A stretch of 40,165 nt of DNA, taken from the NCBI RefSeq assembly GCF_010548275.1, contig NZ_JAAGLT010000048.1:1-40165 (forward strand), read 5' to 3'. Below, in pieces: positions 32,157-40,165 of the stretch. The notes under the pieces were generated by a model. It saw only the letters and a list, made by a program, of their open reading frames with translations. It had not been told where the DNA came from and made no database searches. A program made the position numbers and the translations under genes. Position 1 is the stretch's first letter. Each line of letters opens with the position of its first letter. Source of the DNA: Streptomyces sp. SID12488. GTDB lineage: Bacteria > Actinomycetota > Actinomycetes > Streptomycetales > Streptomycetaceae.

Positions 32157-33145
32157 TCACTTGCCGACGAGGCGCATGTGCTGGTCGTTGTAGCCGTCGC
32201 CGTGCACGCCGATGCGGACCGCCGTGGCGTCGAGGTCGGCCATGTCGTCGGCGGACAGGGCGATCTGGGTGGAGCCGGCGTTCTCCTGCAGGCGTTCGAT
32301 GCGGCGGGTGCCGGGGATCGGGGCGATCCAGGGGTGCTGGGCGAGGAGCCAGGCCAGGGCGACCTGCCCGGGGGTGGCGTTCCTGGCGCGGGCGAGGGTG
32401 GCGACGTCCTCGACCAGGGCCTGGTTGGCGGCGAGGTTGTCCTGGTCGAACCGCGGGATGGAGGCGCGGATGTCGCCTTCGGTGAACGCGGTCGTGGTGT
32501 CGACGGTGCCGGTGAGGAAGCCCTTGCCGAGCGGGCTGAACGGCACGAATCCGATGCCGAGTTCGGCGAGTGCGGGCAGTACCTCGGATTCGGGGTCCCG
32601 GGTCCACAGGGAGTACTCGCTCTGCACCGCGGTCACGGGGTGGGCGGCGTGGGCCCTGCGGATCGTCGCCGCGGCGGCCTCGGACAGGCCGAAGTGACGT
32701 ACCTTTCCCTCCTGCACGAGTTCCGCGACCGCGCCCGCCACGTCCTCGATGGGCACGTCGGGGTCGACCCGGTGCTGGTAGAAGAGGTCCCGATCGTGTC
32801 CGTGCGCAGCCGGCGCAACGAGGCGTCGGCCACCTTCTTGATCTGTTCAGGCCGACTGCCGAGCCCCACCGACGTGCCGTCCTCGATGCGCCAGCCGAAC
32901 TTGGTGGCGACAACGACCTGGTCGCGCACCGGCGCGAGCGCCTCGCCCACGAGTTCTTCGTTGACGTAAGGGCCGTATACCTCGGCCGTGTCGAAGAAGG
33001 TGATGCCACGGTCGACGGCGGCGCGGAGCACACCGATCATTTCCTGACGGTCCCCGGGGTTGGGGCCGTAGCTCTGGGACATGCCCATGCAGCCCAGTCC
33101 GATCGCCGAGACCTCAAGGCCCTGACCGAGTGTGCGGGTGTGCAT
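32157..33145 (-). pseudogene. Aldo/keto reductase with single-base frameshift
   Basis: From ATG 33145: MHTRTLGQGLEVSAIGLGCM, then GITFFDTAEVYGPYVNEELV with the catalytic Asp and Tyr, then VVVATKFGWRI with the catalytic Lys, then LRRLRTDTIG. At about 32788-32795 one extra G (ATCGGGACC where ATCGACC is expected) breaks the frame. The next frame continues DLFYQHRVDPDVPIEDVAGA, VAELVQEGKVRHFGLSEAAA, FVPFSPLGKGFLTGTVDTTT, LSADDMADLDATAVRIGVHG and stops at 32157. Rejoined, it is a normal member of about 329 residues that would reduce aldehydes with NADPH. The indel may be real or a sequencing error. Confidence 0.85.
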
Positions 33146-33311
33146 CGTGGTGCTCCTTGTGCGGTAGCAAGGTGACAGTGAACGAAAGCCTGGCTCAGGC
33201 GCGGGAAGTCAGTTCATGGCGCGAGAGTCACTGCGGCTGAGGGGCCCGGTCACGCCATCGACCGTCTGCCCTCTGCCGTCTGCCGCCGGAGTCGTAGAAG
33301 CGGCCGAGGGG

Positions 33312-33378
33312 TCAGGTGAGTGGTGGCGACGCGGGCAGGTGCTGGTCGGCGGCCCAGGAGGCGAGTATGCGGAGCTGC
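33312..33378 (-). pseudogene. C-terminal scrap of a second XRE-MmyB regulator
   Basis: The leftward frame ends QLRILASWAADQHLPASPPL, T, stop at 33312. It matches the end of the intact regulator at 28506 (DSLRMLASWAADPSH). Only about 22 codons survive; the rest is replaced by the xanthine dehydrogenase scrap at 33388. Confidence 0.5.
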
Positions 33379-33387
33379 CCACGCCGC

Positions 33388-33735
33388 TGTACATGCGCGG
33401 CCCCGGCTTCCAGACGGCGTCCTTCGTCATCGAGTCGGCCATGGACGAACTCGCCCCCGATCTCGGCGTCGACCCGATCGAACTGCGCCGGCGCAACGAA
33501 CCGAACGAGGACGAGTCGAGCGGGCTGCCGTTCTCCACCCGCCGGCTGCGAGAGTGCTACACCGTCGGCGCCCGCGAGTTCGGCTGGCACCGCCGCGACC
33601 CCAAGCCCCGCTCGACGCGTGAGGGGGACTGGCTGATCGGCAGGGGCATGGCCGCCGGCGTCTACGACACCGCGCGCATGCCGGCTCAGGCCCGGGCCCG
33701 TCTGGACGCCGACGGCACCGCCCCCTTACACCCCA
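33388..33735 (+). pseudogene. Xanthine dehydrogenase-type molybdenum subunit fragment
   Basis: The frame MRGPGFQTASFVIESAMDEL, APDLGVDPIELRRRNEPNED, LPFSTRRLRECYTVGAREFG, WHRRDPKPRSTREGDWLIGR, GMAAGVYDTARMPAQAR is an internal part of the large molybdopterin-binding subunit (MRGPG-x-x-x-x-x-F-x-x-E-x-x-M-DELA, then DPIELRRRN). Both ends are missing: it begins at the XRE scrap and stops matching near 33735. No start, cofactor domain or partner subunit is present. Confidence 0.7.
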
Positions 33736-33806
33736 CGGCCTCAACCTCGGTGATCACAGACAGGGCGTCACGCAACTACGCCGACGCCCTCTCTGTGCCA
33801 GGTGTG

Positions 33807-35822
33807 TCATTCGGCCCTGATGTTGTCCACGTACACGACGCCCTTGGTCACCGTGTCGCTTCCACGGCCGAGGTACAGATTGAACGCCGTCACCTTGGCC
33901 AGATGAGCCGGGTCGAGCACCGCTGTGGCGTGTGCGGTGTCCCAGGGAACGGGCTGGAACTCGCTGAAGGGGGTCCTGATCTCCTGCCCGCTCGTGTCGG
34001 CCAGCGGAAACTGGTACTGGAACTGGATTCCGTCAGCGACGATCTCGAACGCCCCGGCGTTTTCGGAGCCGTCGCCCCGCAGCCACAGCGCCAGCGACGT
34101 GAAAGCGGACCAGTCCGCGACAACCGACCTGCCTATGCCGGTGTACTCGGAGCCGGTGAAGTCGTACGCGTAGGCCAGTCCGTAGGAGCCCGAGAACTTG
34201 TGGTCGGGCGAGAGGGCAATGGTGTTGGAGTTGACATGGGTGTACGCCTCGCTCACGGCGGCATCGTCTCCGGCGTATCCCTCGAAGTCGTCGACCCAAC
34301 CGACCGGCAGCGGCGCGACCTCGCCGAGGAGAACCACTGCTGAGTCGGTGAGCGTTTCGCCGTGCACCCGCGCGCTCACGGTGAGGGTCACCGGGCGGTT
34401 GTTCCGCAGGGCCGGGTCGATCGACCAGTCGCCCGAGTAGAAGCCGTCGGCGTCGAGGCGCAACGGTCTGGCACGTCCGCCGTTCACGGAATAGGTGACC
34501 CGGCCGGCCCTCGCGGGCGTGACACGCACCCGGACGGTGCTCTTGGAGGCTGTCACGCGCTGTCGGTCCGTGGGACTCACGAGATGCATGAACGGGACGT
34601 TCCTGACAGCGGTGGTCTTGGCCGAGAACACCCCCCTGAGATCGGCGGCGAACAGGGTGTGGGGATCCTGATGGAATGAGACGAAGTCCGGCAGCAGGAC
34701 ATGGCCCGGGTACGGCACATAAGCGCGCTTGGTGCCGCCGAAGTTGGCCCAGGTGAGCATGTACGTCATCTGACGGGCCAGCGGGTCCGCCTTGACGGCC
34801 TGCAACAGTTGGGTGAACCACTGCGGGTTACGGACCTCGGTACCGCTCTCGCCGAACTCGGTGAAGGCCGGCACCTTGCCTCGCTCGTTCGCCAGCCGGA
34901 CCACCATCGCCAGGTCCCTCACCAGACCGTCCAGCCAGGGGGTCGGTCCGGCGGCTTCGTCATAGGAGTCGTAGCCGAGGATGTCGACGAAATTGTCGCC
35001 CGGGTAGGTCTTCAGGTAGCCGGTCGGGTCGCCGCCGAAGCTCGAGTTGGGTGAGTAGGCGTAGAGCAGATTGTGGACGCCCCTGATGTCACGCAGGTAC
35101 TCGACGGTGTAGCGGAACAGCTCGATGAACTCGCCCGACGTGGTGTGGCCCGCGCCCCACCAGAACCAGCCTCCGTTGTTCTCGTGGAAGGGGCGGAAGA
35201 TGACCGGGATCGCCGTGCCGTCCGGTCGCCGCGCGCCCTTGACCGCCTTCGCGATGCGGTCGAGGAAGGCGTTGAAGTCCGCGTGCTTCGCGCCTCCGGG
35301 AAGAATGTGGGCGGCCACTTGGCCCGTTGTGTCGTAGAAGTTCTCGCCGGTGACGAAGTTCGGCATGTGGGCGGTGAGGGTGTTGATCCCGCCGCGCGCG
35401 TCCCCCTGCCGGATGCACCGGCTGAGTGCGGCGATGTTCTCGGTTTCGGTTCCGCCTTGGACGCCGGGGCGTTCGTCGCCGTCGAGGATGAGGGTGTCCC
35501 AGCCGAAGACCGCAGGGTAGTCACCCACCGCTGCCCTGGTGTCGGACGCCTTGCCATCGGGAGTGGTGAAGGTGAAGCCGTACGTGAGGTCGTGTTGGTG
35601 ACCGAACAGGATGCCGTTGCCTTGCTGCCGCTTCAGGTACGCGAACAGCGCGCGGGTGGCGGAGGTCGCCTTGTCGTCGACGATCCGGACCGGCGTCGGC
35701 GCGCCGGTGGGCACCGAGGGGGAGGCCGCCGCGGCGGCCACCGGTGTTCGGAGGCCGGCTGACATGGCGACCGTGGCACCGAGGAGGATGAAGGTGCGGC
35801 GCTTCAGGGGAGAGCTGGGCAT
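33807..35822 (-). CDS. Secreted GH26 beta-mannanase with carbohydrate-binding C-terminus
   Basis: 671 residues from ATG 35822 (AAAAGGAGA seven bases upstream). The signal peptide has a twin-Arg context (LKRRTFILLGATVAMSAGL). GH26 catalytic domain at about 45-380: acid/base Glu214 in FRPFHENNGGWFWWG and nucleophile Glu322 in VPAFTEFGESG, with HMPNFVTGENFYD and DILGYDSYDE between. An Ig-like linker domain follows (about 395-490, VRVRVTPARAGRVTYSVNGG). Then comes a CBM11/galactose-binding-like beta domain (about 500-671, DDFEGYAGDD … LWLRGDGSENAGAFEIVADG, ending KGVVYVDNIRAE). It probably cleaves mannans outside the cell. No mannan transporter or regulator adjoins it. Confidence 0.94.
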   Translation of the reverse strand: MPSSPLKRRTFILLGATVAMSAGLRTPVAAAAASPSVPTGAPTPVRIVDDKATSATRALFAYLKRQQGNGILFGHQHDLTYGFTFTTPDGKASDTRAAVGDYPAVFGWDTLILDGDERPGVQGGTETENIAALSRCIRQGDARGGINTLTAHMPNFVTGENFYDTTGQVAAHILPGGAKHADFNAFLDRIAKAVKGARRPDGTAIPVIFRPFHENNGGWFWWGAGHTTSGEFIELFRYTVEYLRDIRGVHNLLYAYSPNSSFGGDPTGYLKTYPGDNFVDILGYDSYDEAAGPTPWLDGLVRDLAMVVRLANERGKVPAFTEFGESGTEVRNPQWFTQLLQAVKADPLARQMTYMLTWANFGGTKRAYVPYPGHVLLPDFVSFHQDPHTLFAADLRGVFSAKTTAVRNVPFMHLVSPTDRQRVTASKSTVRVRVTPARAGRVTYSVNGGRARPLRLDADGFYSGDWSIDPALRNNRPVTLTVSARVHGETLTDSAVVLLGEVAPLPVGWVDDFEGYAGDDAAVSEAYTHVNSNTIALSPDHKFSGSYGLAYAYDFTGSEYTGIGRSVVADWSAFTSLALWLRGDGSENAGAFEIVADGIQFQYQFPLADTSGQEIRTPFSEFQPVPWDTAHATAVLDPAHLAKVTAFNLYLGRGSDTVTKGVVYVDNIRAE

Positions 35823-36555
35823 GTACGTCTCCTTTTGACAGGCGATCTCTCGCAAGAGTGAGTAAATCCACCAGGGTCAGGTGCACCGCCGGGGGCGGAG
35901 TGAGCCGGGCGCCTCCGATTGGCGGCGCCGCGCGTCATCGGGCATGGCGGCGGTCGCCGTTGTCGAATGCCGGGGGCGACGCTCAGGCGGCTTTGGACAG
36001 GCGGCCTGATCGGTCGGCCGTAATTCAGTCGTCCCATCCCGGAGGGTCGAGCCGTGCTTCACTCACGGGTCTGCGACCTCAGAGATGTGAAACCGGCTGC
36101 CTCCACTGGCTCGGGAAAGGGAGTCCAGGTCAGGGACGTCCGTAACGCATGACACCTGTGTGCTTCAAGTGACGCCATTTGACTAAAGGTTAAGGGAAAA
36201 AGAAAGAGCTGGACGACGATCAGCCACCCCGACTCGTTCCCCAATTGCCCCAGCGGCGAGAAGAGTTGGGGCAAGACCGACAGAACAGTGCACGCGTGCA
36301 CGTGCGGGGCATCCATGGCTGGTCTCCCCTGCGGGCGGTCGTGGAGGAGCCGGCGAACGGAGCAGAGTGGCGCGCCGTGGGATGGATCATTGCAGACCAA
36401 AGAGCACTTAAAAGGGTGTAAACATGCCCCTGGTGTCTGATTGTGAACCCAAAGAAGTGGGCTGCCACAAACAGGACTTCAGGAAAGCAACGCGCATTGC
36501 CAACATCGACACAGGAATCCTGACTTGACCAATCAGAGCGTGAAGGGGAACCGAC
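35823..36555. other. Long intergenic region, partly AT-richer
   Basis: About 730 bases upstream of two divergent secreted-protein genes. The first half is ordinary high-GC sequence. From about 36170 on it is clearly AT-richer (for example TTAAGGGAAAAAGAAAGAG near 36190 and AAAGAGCACTTAAAAGGG near 36400) and probably holds the promoter of the secreted protein at 36556. No gene, tRNA or strong hairpin recognised. Confidence 0.45.
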
Positions 36556-36947
36556 GTGCGCAAAAGAACGATCAGCCTGTTACTCGGAGCCGCGGCTATC
36601 GCGGGCACCGTCGCTTCAGGCGGTGCAGCCGCGGCGTTGACGTCTCGTCCGACTCGGCCTATGCAGACGTGAAGCATCACGTCGTTTGGCAGGCGGGTGG
36701 GACAAGCGTCAAACACGTCCCGAACCACGGCTTCAACACGTACTGCTGGGACGGGGTGTCCTGGCGTGCGACGGTCACCGTCGACTACGGTCGCAGTGGT
36801 GCGTGGACCGTCTGCCGCGACGGCACGCAGATACACGGCCCACTGCAGGGGCCCGGCTTCTGGGACTTCAGGGGCAGCTGCAGCGGTCACGGCACCGTCA
36901 CTACGTACGGCTGCTCATTGAGCTTCACGGCCTGTGTCCCCAGGTAG
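36556..36947 (+). pseudogene. Secreted Cys-rich small protein with frameshift after signal peptide
   Basis: GTG 36556 follows AAGGGGA by about six bases and opens a clean Sec signal peptide (VRKRTISLLLGAAAIAGTV, then ASGGAAAA). That frame stops at 36674. The mature part continues in another frame: SDSAYADVKHHVVWQAGGTS, VPNHGFNTYCWDGVSWRATV, SGAWTVCRDGTQIHG, FWDFRGSCSGHGTVTTYGCS, LSFTACVPR, with five cysteines. A one- or two-base indel near 36630-36650 explains this. The signal peptide includes a TTA Leu codon (bldA-dependent in Streptomyces). Rejoined length would be about 129 residues. Confidence 0.6.
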
Positions 36948-37069
36948 GCGGGGGCCCGGTGTGAGGCTGTGCGATGCGCGAGCAGCGGAGCCCAGGGCCT
37001 GCGGCTGTCGTCGGCGCTGCTCCTGGTCCCGCTGCTCGCTGCCGTCCGAGCCCATGCGAGGATCTCGAC

Positions 37070-37627
37070 GTGAACGATCTCCGTTTCCGCCTCGCCGAGG
37101 AGACCGACCTTCCCACCCTCGTCCGACTGCGTGACGACGCCGCCCACTGGATGCTCGCCCAAGGCATCACCGGCCAGTGGCAGCCCGGTCAGCTCAATGA
37201 GGACCACTTCCGCAGGACCATGGCCAGTGGTGAGGTTTGGCTCGCCGAGGCTGATGGCCGCGTGGCCGGGGCATGGGAACTGTGGTGGGAAGACGAGGAC
37301 GCCTGGGGACCACAGCCACCGGTGGCCGGCTACGTGCACCGGCTGATGGTGGACCGCGGCAACGCCCAGCCGGGGACGGGACGGCTCCTGCTGCGTGCCG
37401 CGGAGCGCCGCATTGCCGCGACGGGGCGGGAATTCGTGCGTCTGGACTGCTTGGCCGGCAACGCGCGCCTGAACTCCTACTACCTGGACGTCGGCTACCA
37501 GGTCGTCGGCCATAAGGCAGGCAAACCGCAGCCGGGCGGTGCACCCAAGTCGTTCACCCTCCTGGAGAAAACCTGCGGACCGGCTGCCGGGGCCCAGCAA
37601 CTGCAGTCCGAGGGACACCTCCGCTGA
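37070..37627 (+). CDS. GNAT-family N-acetyltransferase
   Basis: 185 residues from GTG 37070 with GAGGA seven bases upstream. The GNAT fold is visible: FRLAEETDLPTLVRLRDDAA, EVWLAEADGRVAGAWELWWE, then motif A as YVHRLMVDRGNAQPGTGRLL (the usual Q/R-x-x-G-x-G/A acetyl-CoA loop reads NAQPGTG) and LLRAAERRIAATGREFVRLD, then LAGNARLNSYYLDVGYQVVG, ending with a substrate strand. The substrate is not evident. Stands alone on the right flank. Confidence 0.9.
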   Translation: MNDLRFRLAEETDLPTLVRLRDDAAHWMLAQGITGQWQPGQLNEDHFRRTMASGEVWLAEADGRVAGAWELWWEDEDAWGPQPPVAGYVHRLMVDRGNAQPGTGRLLLRAAERRIAATGREFVRLDCLAGNARLNSYYLDVGYQVVGHKAGKPQPGGAPKSFTLLEKTCGPAAGAQQLQSEGHLR

Positions 37628-38237
37628 GGACGATGATGGCGGTAGAGGTCAGCACCGGTCGACCCGTCTCCTGCGCGCGCTGACGAATCTCGAAGTCAAC
37701 CGCTGCCAGATGACCTACTCCGCAGACGGCCACCCACGAGCCGCGTGAGCATCCCCGAACACCGTCACACCACCCCTTTGACCTGTGTCTTCAAGTTGGC
37801 GGAGGCGGGCTCATGGCGAGTCTCGGTGCACACGATGCCCTTCATCCGTGCGGTGCGCGTCACGTCGTTCGGTTCGTCCCTCGCGGCGCCCGTGGCGTCC
37901 GAGCGGCCGGCCCGGTGACTTCTGTCCCCCGTCCCGCGCAGGACGGTCCCACCACCCTCCTGCCGACTCCCCCACGGGCATCGCCGCCCTTGCCGGTCAG
38001 CCGCCGGCCCGGTCCAGGACCGTGTCCGCTCCGGGGGCCGCGATGCGGGCGCATCCGGTTCCCCGGGGGCGCCCGCGTCCGTGTGCGCGGCCACCCAGCC
38101 GGCCAACTCGGTCCCGGGTGCCCCCGGCTCGGGCTGAGGTTGCCCCAAGGGTGCCCTTCCGGTTCTTCCGCTGCGCCGACGTGCACGGACAGACTGTGGC
38201 GAGAGGCACGTTCACCGTCCTCCGACGAAGGAGCACC
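37628..38237. other. Intergenic region without recognisable gene
   Basis: About 610 bases between the acetyltransferase and the DUF4157 gene. Open frames are all Pro/Arg/Ala/Ser-rich on both strands without start plus ribosome-site support. It must contain the promoter of the gene at 38238. No hairpin or repeat of note. Confidence 0.45.
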
Positions 38238-39980
38238 GTGCGTAGACACGAGGAGTCAGACAGCGCAACCGGCAAGGCGTCGGTCCGGCCCCGCCGGCCG
38301 GCCGCCGGCCCTGCCATCCCGGCGCAGGCCCCAGCCGGACGGCTGTCCCCCGATTCCATACGGGCGCTGCAACGCGCCGTGGGAAACGCGGCAGTGGCCC
38401 GCCTGCTGTCAGGGGAGGAGCGCGAGCGCCGCGTCGAGGACGCTCACGAGCCCTCCGTGCAGAAGCGGTCCGGCGTCCACGACGTGTTGCGCTCCTCCGG
38501 TCGGCCGCTGGACTCCGGTGTCCGCGCCGAGATGGAGAACCGCTTCGGCGGCGCCGACTTCGGTGACGTCCGCGTGCACGCGGACGCCGTTGCCCAGCGT
38601 TCCGCGACGGAGATCGGCGCCCGCGCGTACACCTCCGGCCGGCACATCGTCATCGGCGAGAACGGCTCGGACAAGCACACTCTCGCCCACGAGCTCACTC
38701 ATGTCATCCAGCAGCGCTCCGGCCCCGTCTCCGGCGCGGACTCCGGCCAGGGTCTGAGCGTGAGCGACCCCTCCGACCGGTTCGAGCGGGAGGCCGAGGC
38801 CAACGCCCACCGCGTCATGGCAGGCCACGGCCACTCCCCAGGTCCTGAGGACGCGGCGGAGGCGGGCACCGCCAAGCCGGCCCCGGCGCAGGGCGGCAGC
38901 CGGGCTCCCGTCCAGCGCTACGTCGAGATCGCCCCCGGCGCGGTGAACTACCCGTCCAAGCACCGCCGTGCGTCCATCGGTTCGAACAAGAGCGCCGAAA
39001 GCGACGACCACTTCTTCCCCAGCCAGCAAGAAGCGAACGGGAGTTACTTCTCCGACACGCAGGCGCGCACGGCCAACGTCGCGTTCAACGGCAGTGTCCC
39101 GCTGCGTCTCTCGGACGGCTTGGACCTCGCGATCGAGCAGGGATCGGGCGAATCGAAGGTCTTCTTCGCCACCGAAGCCCACATCGAGGCGGCGAACACC
39201 GCACTCGCCGGTCGCGTACGGCTCCGCCGGGGCACCCGCTATCTGCACGTGCAGGGCGAGACCGGGGAACTGCGGCTCTACCAGGTCAAGCCGGTGGTGG
39301 AGACGAAGAGGACCGGGATGGCCGGGGCGCTGGGTATGACGAAGAAGGCGACCGGATTGTCGATCCTCACCCCGCAACGCTGCAACGAGATGGCGGAGTT
39401 CGTCACCGGCAAGAAGGGCATCTCGGCCCAGGGGATCGGCGCCTGGGAGAACTTCCTGGCCCGGGTCCTCGACATCGTCGAGGACAGTGGCAGCGAGCAC
39501 CTGGACGGCGTCAAGGACGCCTTCCAGAAGGGAGTTGGCGGGGACCAGAAGGCATACCTGTCCTACTCCCAGGACATGAGCCGCGCCTTCCAGGACCTGA
39601 AGGCGGCCAACTCGGCCGAACTGGACCAGGCACTGCGCGAGTTGGGCCTCAACGAGTTCCTGCCGCCCCCGCCGCCCGGCTCCGCCCTGGTGACGGTCGG
39701 CTACGGCGACGCCGATCAGGAGGCGTCGCGAGACAGGAACAACACCTTCGAGTACCACTTCGGTGCCACCGTGGCGACCAGCGGCAACGACTACGTCACC
39801 ATGGAGAACTACGCCCGGCGCGACCCAGGCGTCGGCAACGACACCGCCTCCGGCGGCGACCCCCTGTTCTACTTCAAGATGTACGGGACCAAGCCGGAGT
39901 CCGGGGAGACCTGGCACGGCTCCCAGGTGACCACCGGAGGCTTCATCGGAGCGATCCTGTCGATCACGCTGGAGGGCTGA
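38238..39980 (+). CDS. DUF4157 (eCIS core) domain protein, putative injection-system cargo
   Basis: 580 residues from GTG 38238 (AAGGAG four bases upstream; a longer open frame lacks one). Residues 1-40 are disordered. At 44-57 is LQRAVGNAAVARLL, the motif that precedes DUF4157. The DUF4157/eCIS-core domain (about 85-185) reads RAEMENRFGGADFGDVRVHA, ARAYTSGRHIVIG, then LAHELTHVIQQ with the HELTH zinc-protease-like motif at 151-155, then DRFEREAEANAHRVM. The C-terminal about 370 residues are a separate module, with NPQRCNEMAEF-like QRCNEMAEFVTGKKG, FEYHFGATVATSGNDYVTME, NYARRDPG and FYFKMYGTKPESGETWHGSQ, recalling other DUF4157 proteins. Often linked to extracellular contractile injection systems; no such structural genes are in this window. 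Confidence 0.88.
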   Translation: MRRHEESDSATGKASVRPRRPAAGPAIPAQAPAGRLSPDSIRALQRAVGNAAVARLLSGEERERRVEDAHEPSVQKRSGVHDVLRSSGRPLDSGVRAEMENRFGGADFGDVRVHADAVAQRSATEIGARAYTSGRHIVIGENGSDKHTLAHELTHVIQQRSGPVSGADSGQGLSVSDPSDRFEREAEANAHRVMAGHGHSPGPEDAAEAGTAKPAPAQGGSRAPVQRYVEIAPGAVNYPSKHRRASIGSNKSAESDDHFFPSQQEANGSYFSDTQARTANVAFNGSVPLRLSDGLDLAIEQGSGESKVFFATEAHIEAANTALAGRVRLRRGTRYLHVQGETGELRLYQVKPVVETKRTGMAGALGMTKKATGLSILTPQRCNEMAEFVTGKKGISAQGIGAWENFLARVLDIVEDSGSEHLDGVKDAFQKGVGGDQKAYLSYSQDMSRAFQDLKAANSAELDQALRELGLNEFLPPPPPGSALVTVGYGDADQEASRDRNNTFEYHFGATVATSGNDYVTMENYARRDPGVGNDTASGGDPLFYFKMYGTKPESGETWHGSQVTTGGFIGAILSITLEG

Positions 39981-40038
39981 ACGGGAGACTCCGGGGCGCA
40001 CCGGGGACAGACCCGCTCAGGCCCCGAATCCCGGCCTA

Positions 40039-40165
40039 AGTAGCTGTTGTCTTTCCGGGCTTGAGGACTGCGTTTTCGCTGGTCGGGCATAGGGCGGGCG
40101 TTCCCGTGGGAGTGGTGGCGTGTCGTGTCGTCGCTGCGGTGGAGGTCGTGGATGCCGTCGGTCGT
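40039..40165. repeat. Right copy of 127-bp perfect terminal inverted repeat
   Basis: Exact reverse complement of 1-127. The first differing base inward is 40038. Here the leftward-reading frame does not stop at the boundary but runs on into non-repeat sequence next to the DUF4157 gene, in contrast to the left end where TAA follows at once. The repeat extends to the last base of the window, so its outer limit is not seen. Confidence 0.95.

Noticed and set aside
38409..40001. 530-codon leftward frame across the DUF4157 gene
   Set aside because: Antisense shadow with Val/Gly/Arg-rich composition; the rightward frame carries the HELTH domain and motif.
39992..40027. CGGGGC…GCCCCG inverted repeat after the DUF4157 gene as terminator
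   Set aside because: Six-base stem with a loop of over 20 bases; too weak to call.
1..40165. CRISPR array, tRNA or rRNA genes
   Set aside because: No regularly spaced repeats and no cloverleaf or rRNA-like sequence were seen on either strand by eye; a covariance-model scan was not possible.

Overview
The window is high-GC actinobacterial DNA, most likely Streptomyces. Evidence: GTG and TTG start codons behind GGAGG-type ribosome binding sites, a PucR / ferredoxin reductase / membrane desaturase cassette, DUF6193, an XRE-MmyB regulator, RsbW-type ATP-binding proteins, secreted S8 and GH26 enzymes, and DUF4157 proteins. All calls come from reading translations and motifs by eye; no database search was run.

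The first and last 127 bases are perfect inverted copies of each other, so the window has the form of a contig or replicon whose two ends run into the same repeat. That repeat could be the terminal inverted repeat of a linear replicon or an oppositely oriented IS pair. The exact length of 127 also equals a common maximum k-mer in de Bruijn assembly. No complete replication, partition, transfer or telomere genes are seen.

Layout. 0.8-7.2 kb: a small membrane protein, a winged-helix-like protein, a transmembrane Ser/Thr kinase, a membrane-anchored HTH/coiled-coil protein, a cysteine-hydrolase-like gene split by an in-frame stop, an HNH-like protein and an ISL3 scrap. 7.6-12 kb: a secreted subtilase with P domain, a replication-relaxation relic, a DHFR/RibD-like reductase, a twice-frameshifted nucleoside deoxyribosyltransferase and a thioredoxin-like protein. 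12.6-17.8 kb: PucR regulator diverging from a reductase-desaturase operon, then a methyltransferase/membrane protein pair. 18-24 kb: an anti-sigma-like ATPase, then a graveyard (recombinase, IS256, IS630, MarR and NmrA relics) around a DUF4157-style cargo-like protein. 24.4-28.4 kb: an ArsR-like regulator diverging from a secreted I36-like protein and a lipoprotein; then a DUF6193 protein and a divergent partner. 28.5-33.1 kb: a leftward redox/stress operon (flavodoxin-like, NTF2-like, DJ-1-like, MoaF-like, XRE-MmyB regulator) and a frameshifted aldo/keto reductase. 33.3-40 kb: XRE and xanthine dehydrogenase scraps, a GH26 mannanase, a frameshifted secreted Cys-rich protein, a GNAT acetyltransferase and a large DUF4157 (eCIS core) protein.

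The most interesting content is the pair of proteins sharing an N-terminal LQ/MQ-x-x-x-G-N motif (19.7-21.3 kb and 38.2-40.0 kb). The second carries the eCIS-core/DUF4157 HELTH domain, which suggests cargo of a contractile injection system encoded elsewhere in the genome. Also notable are two candidate operators (a 13-mer shared by two promoters of the redox cluster, and a palindrome plus 21-bp-spaced direct repeat in the PucR-reductase gap) and at least thirteen broken genes, typical of a decaying chromosome arm or accessory replicon.
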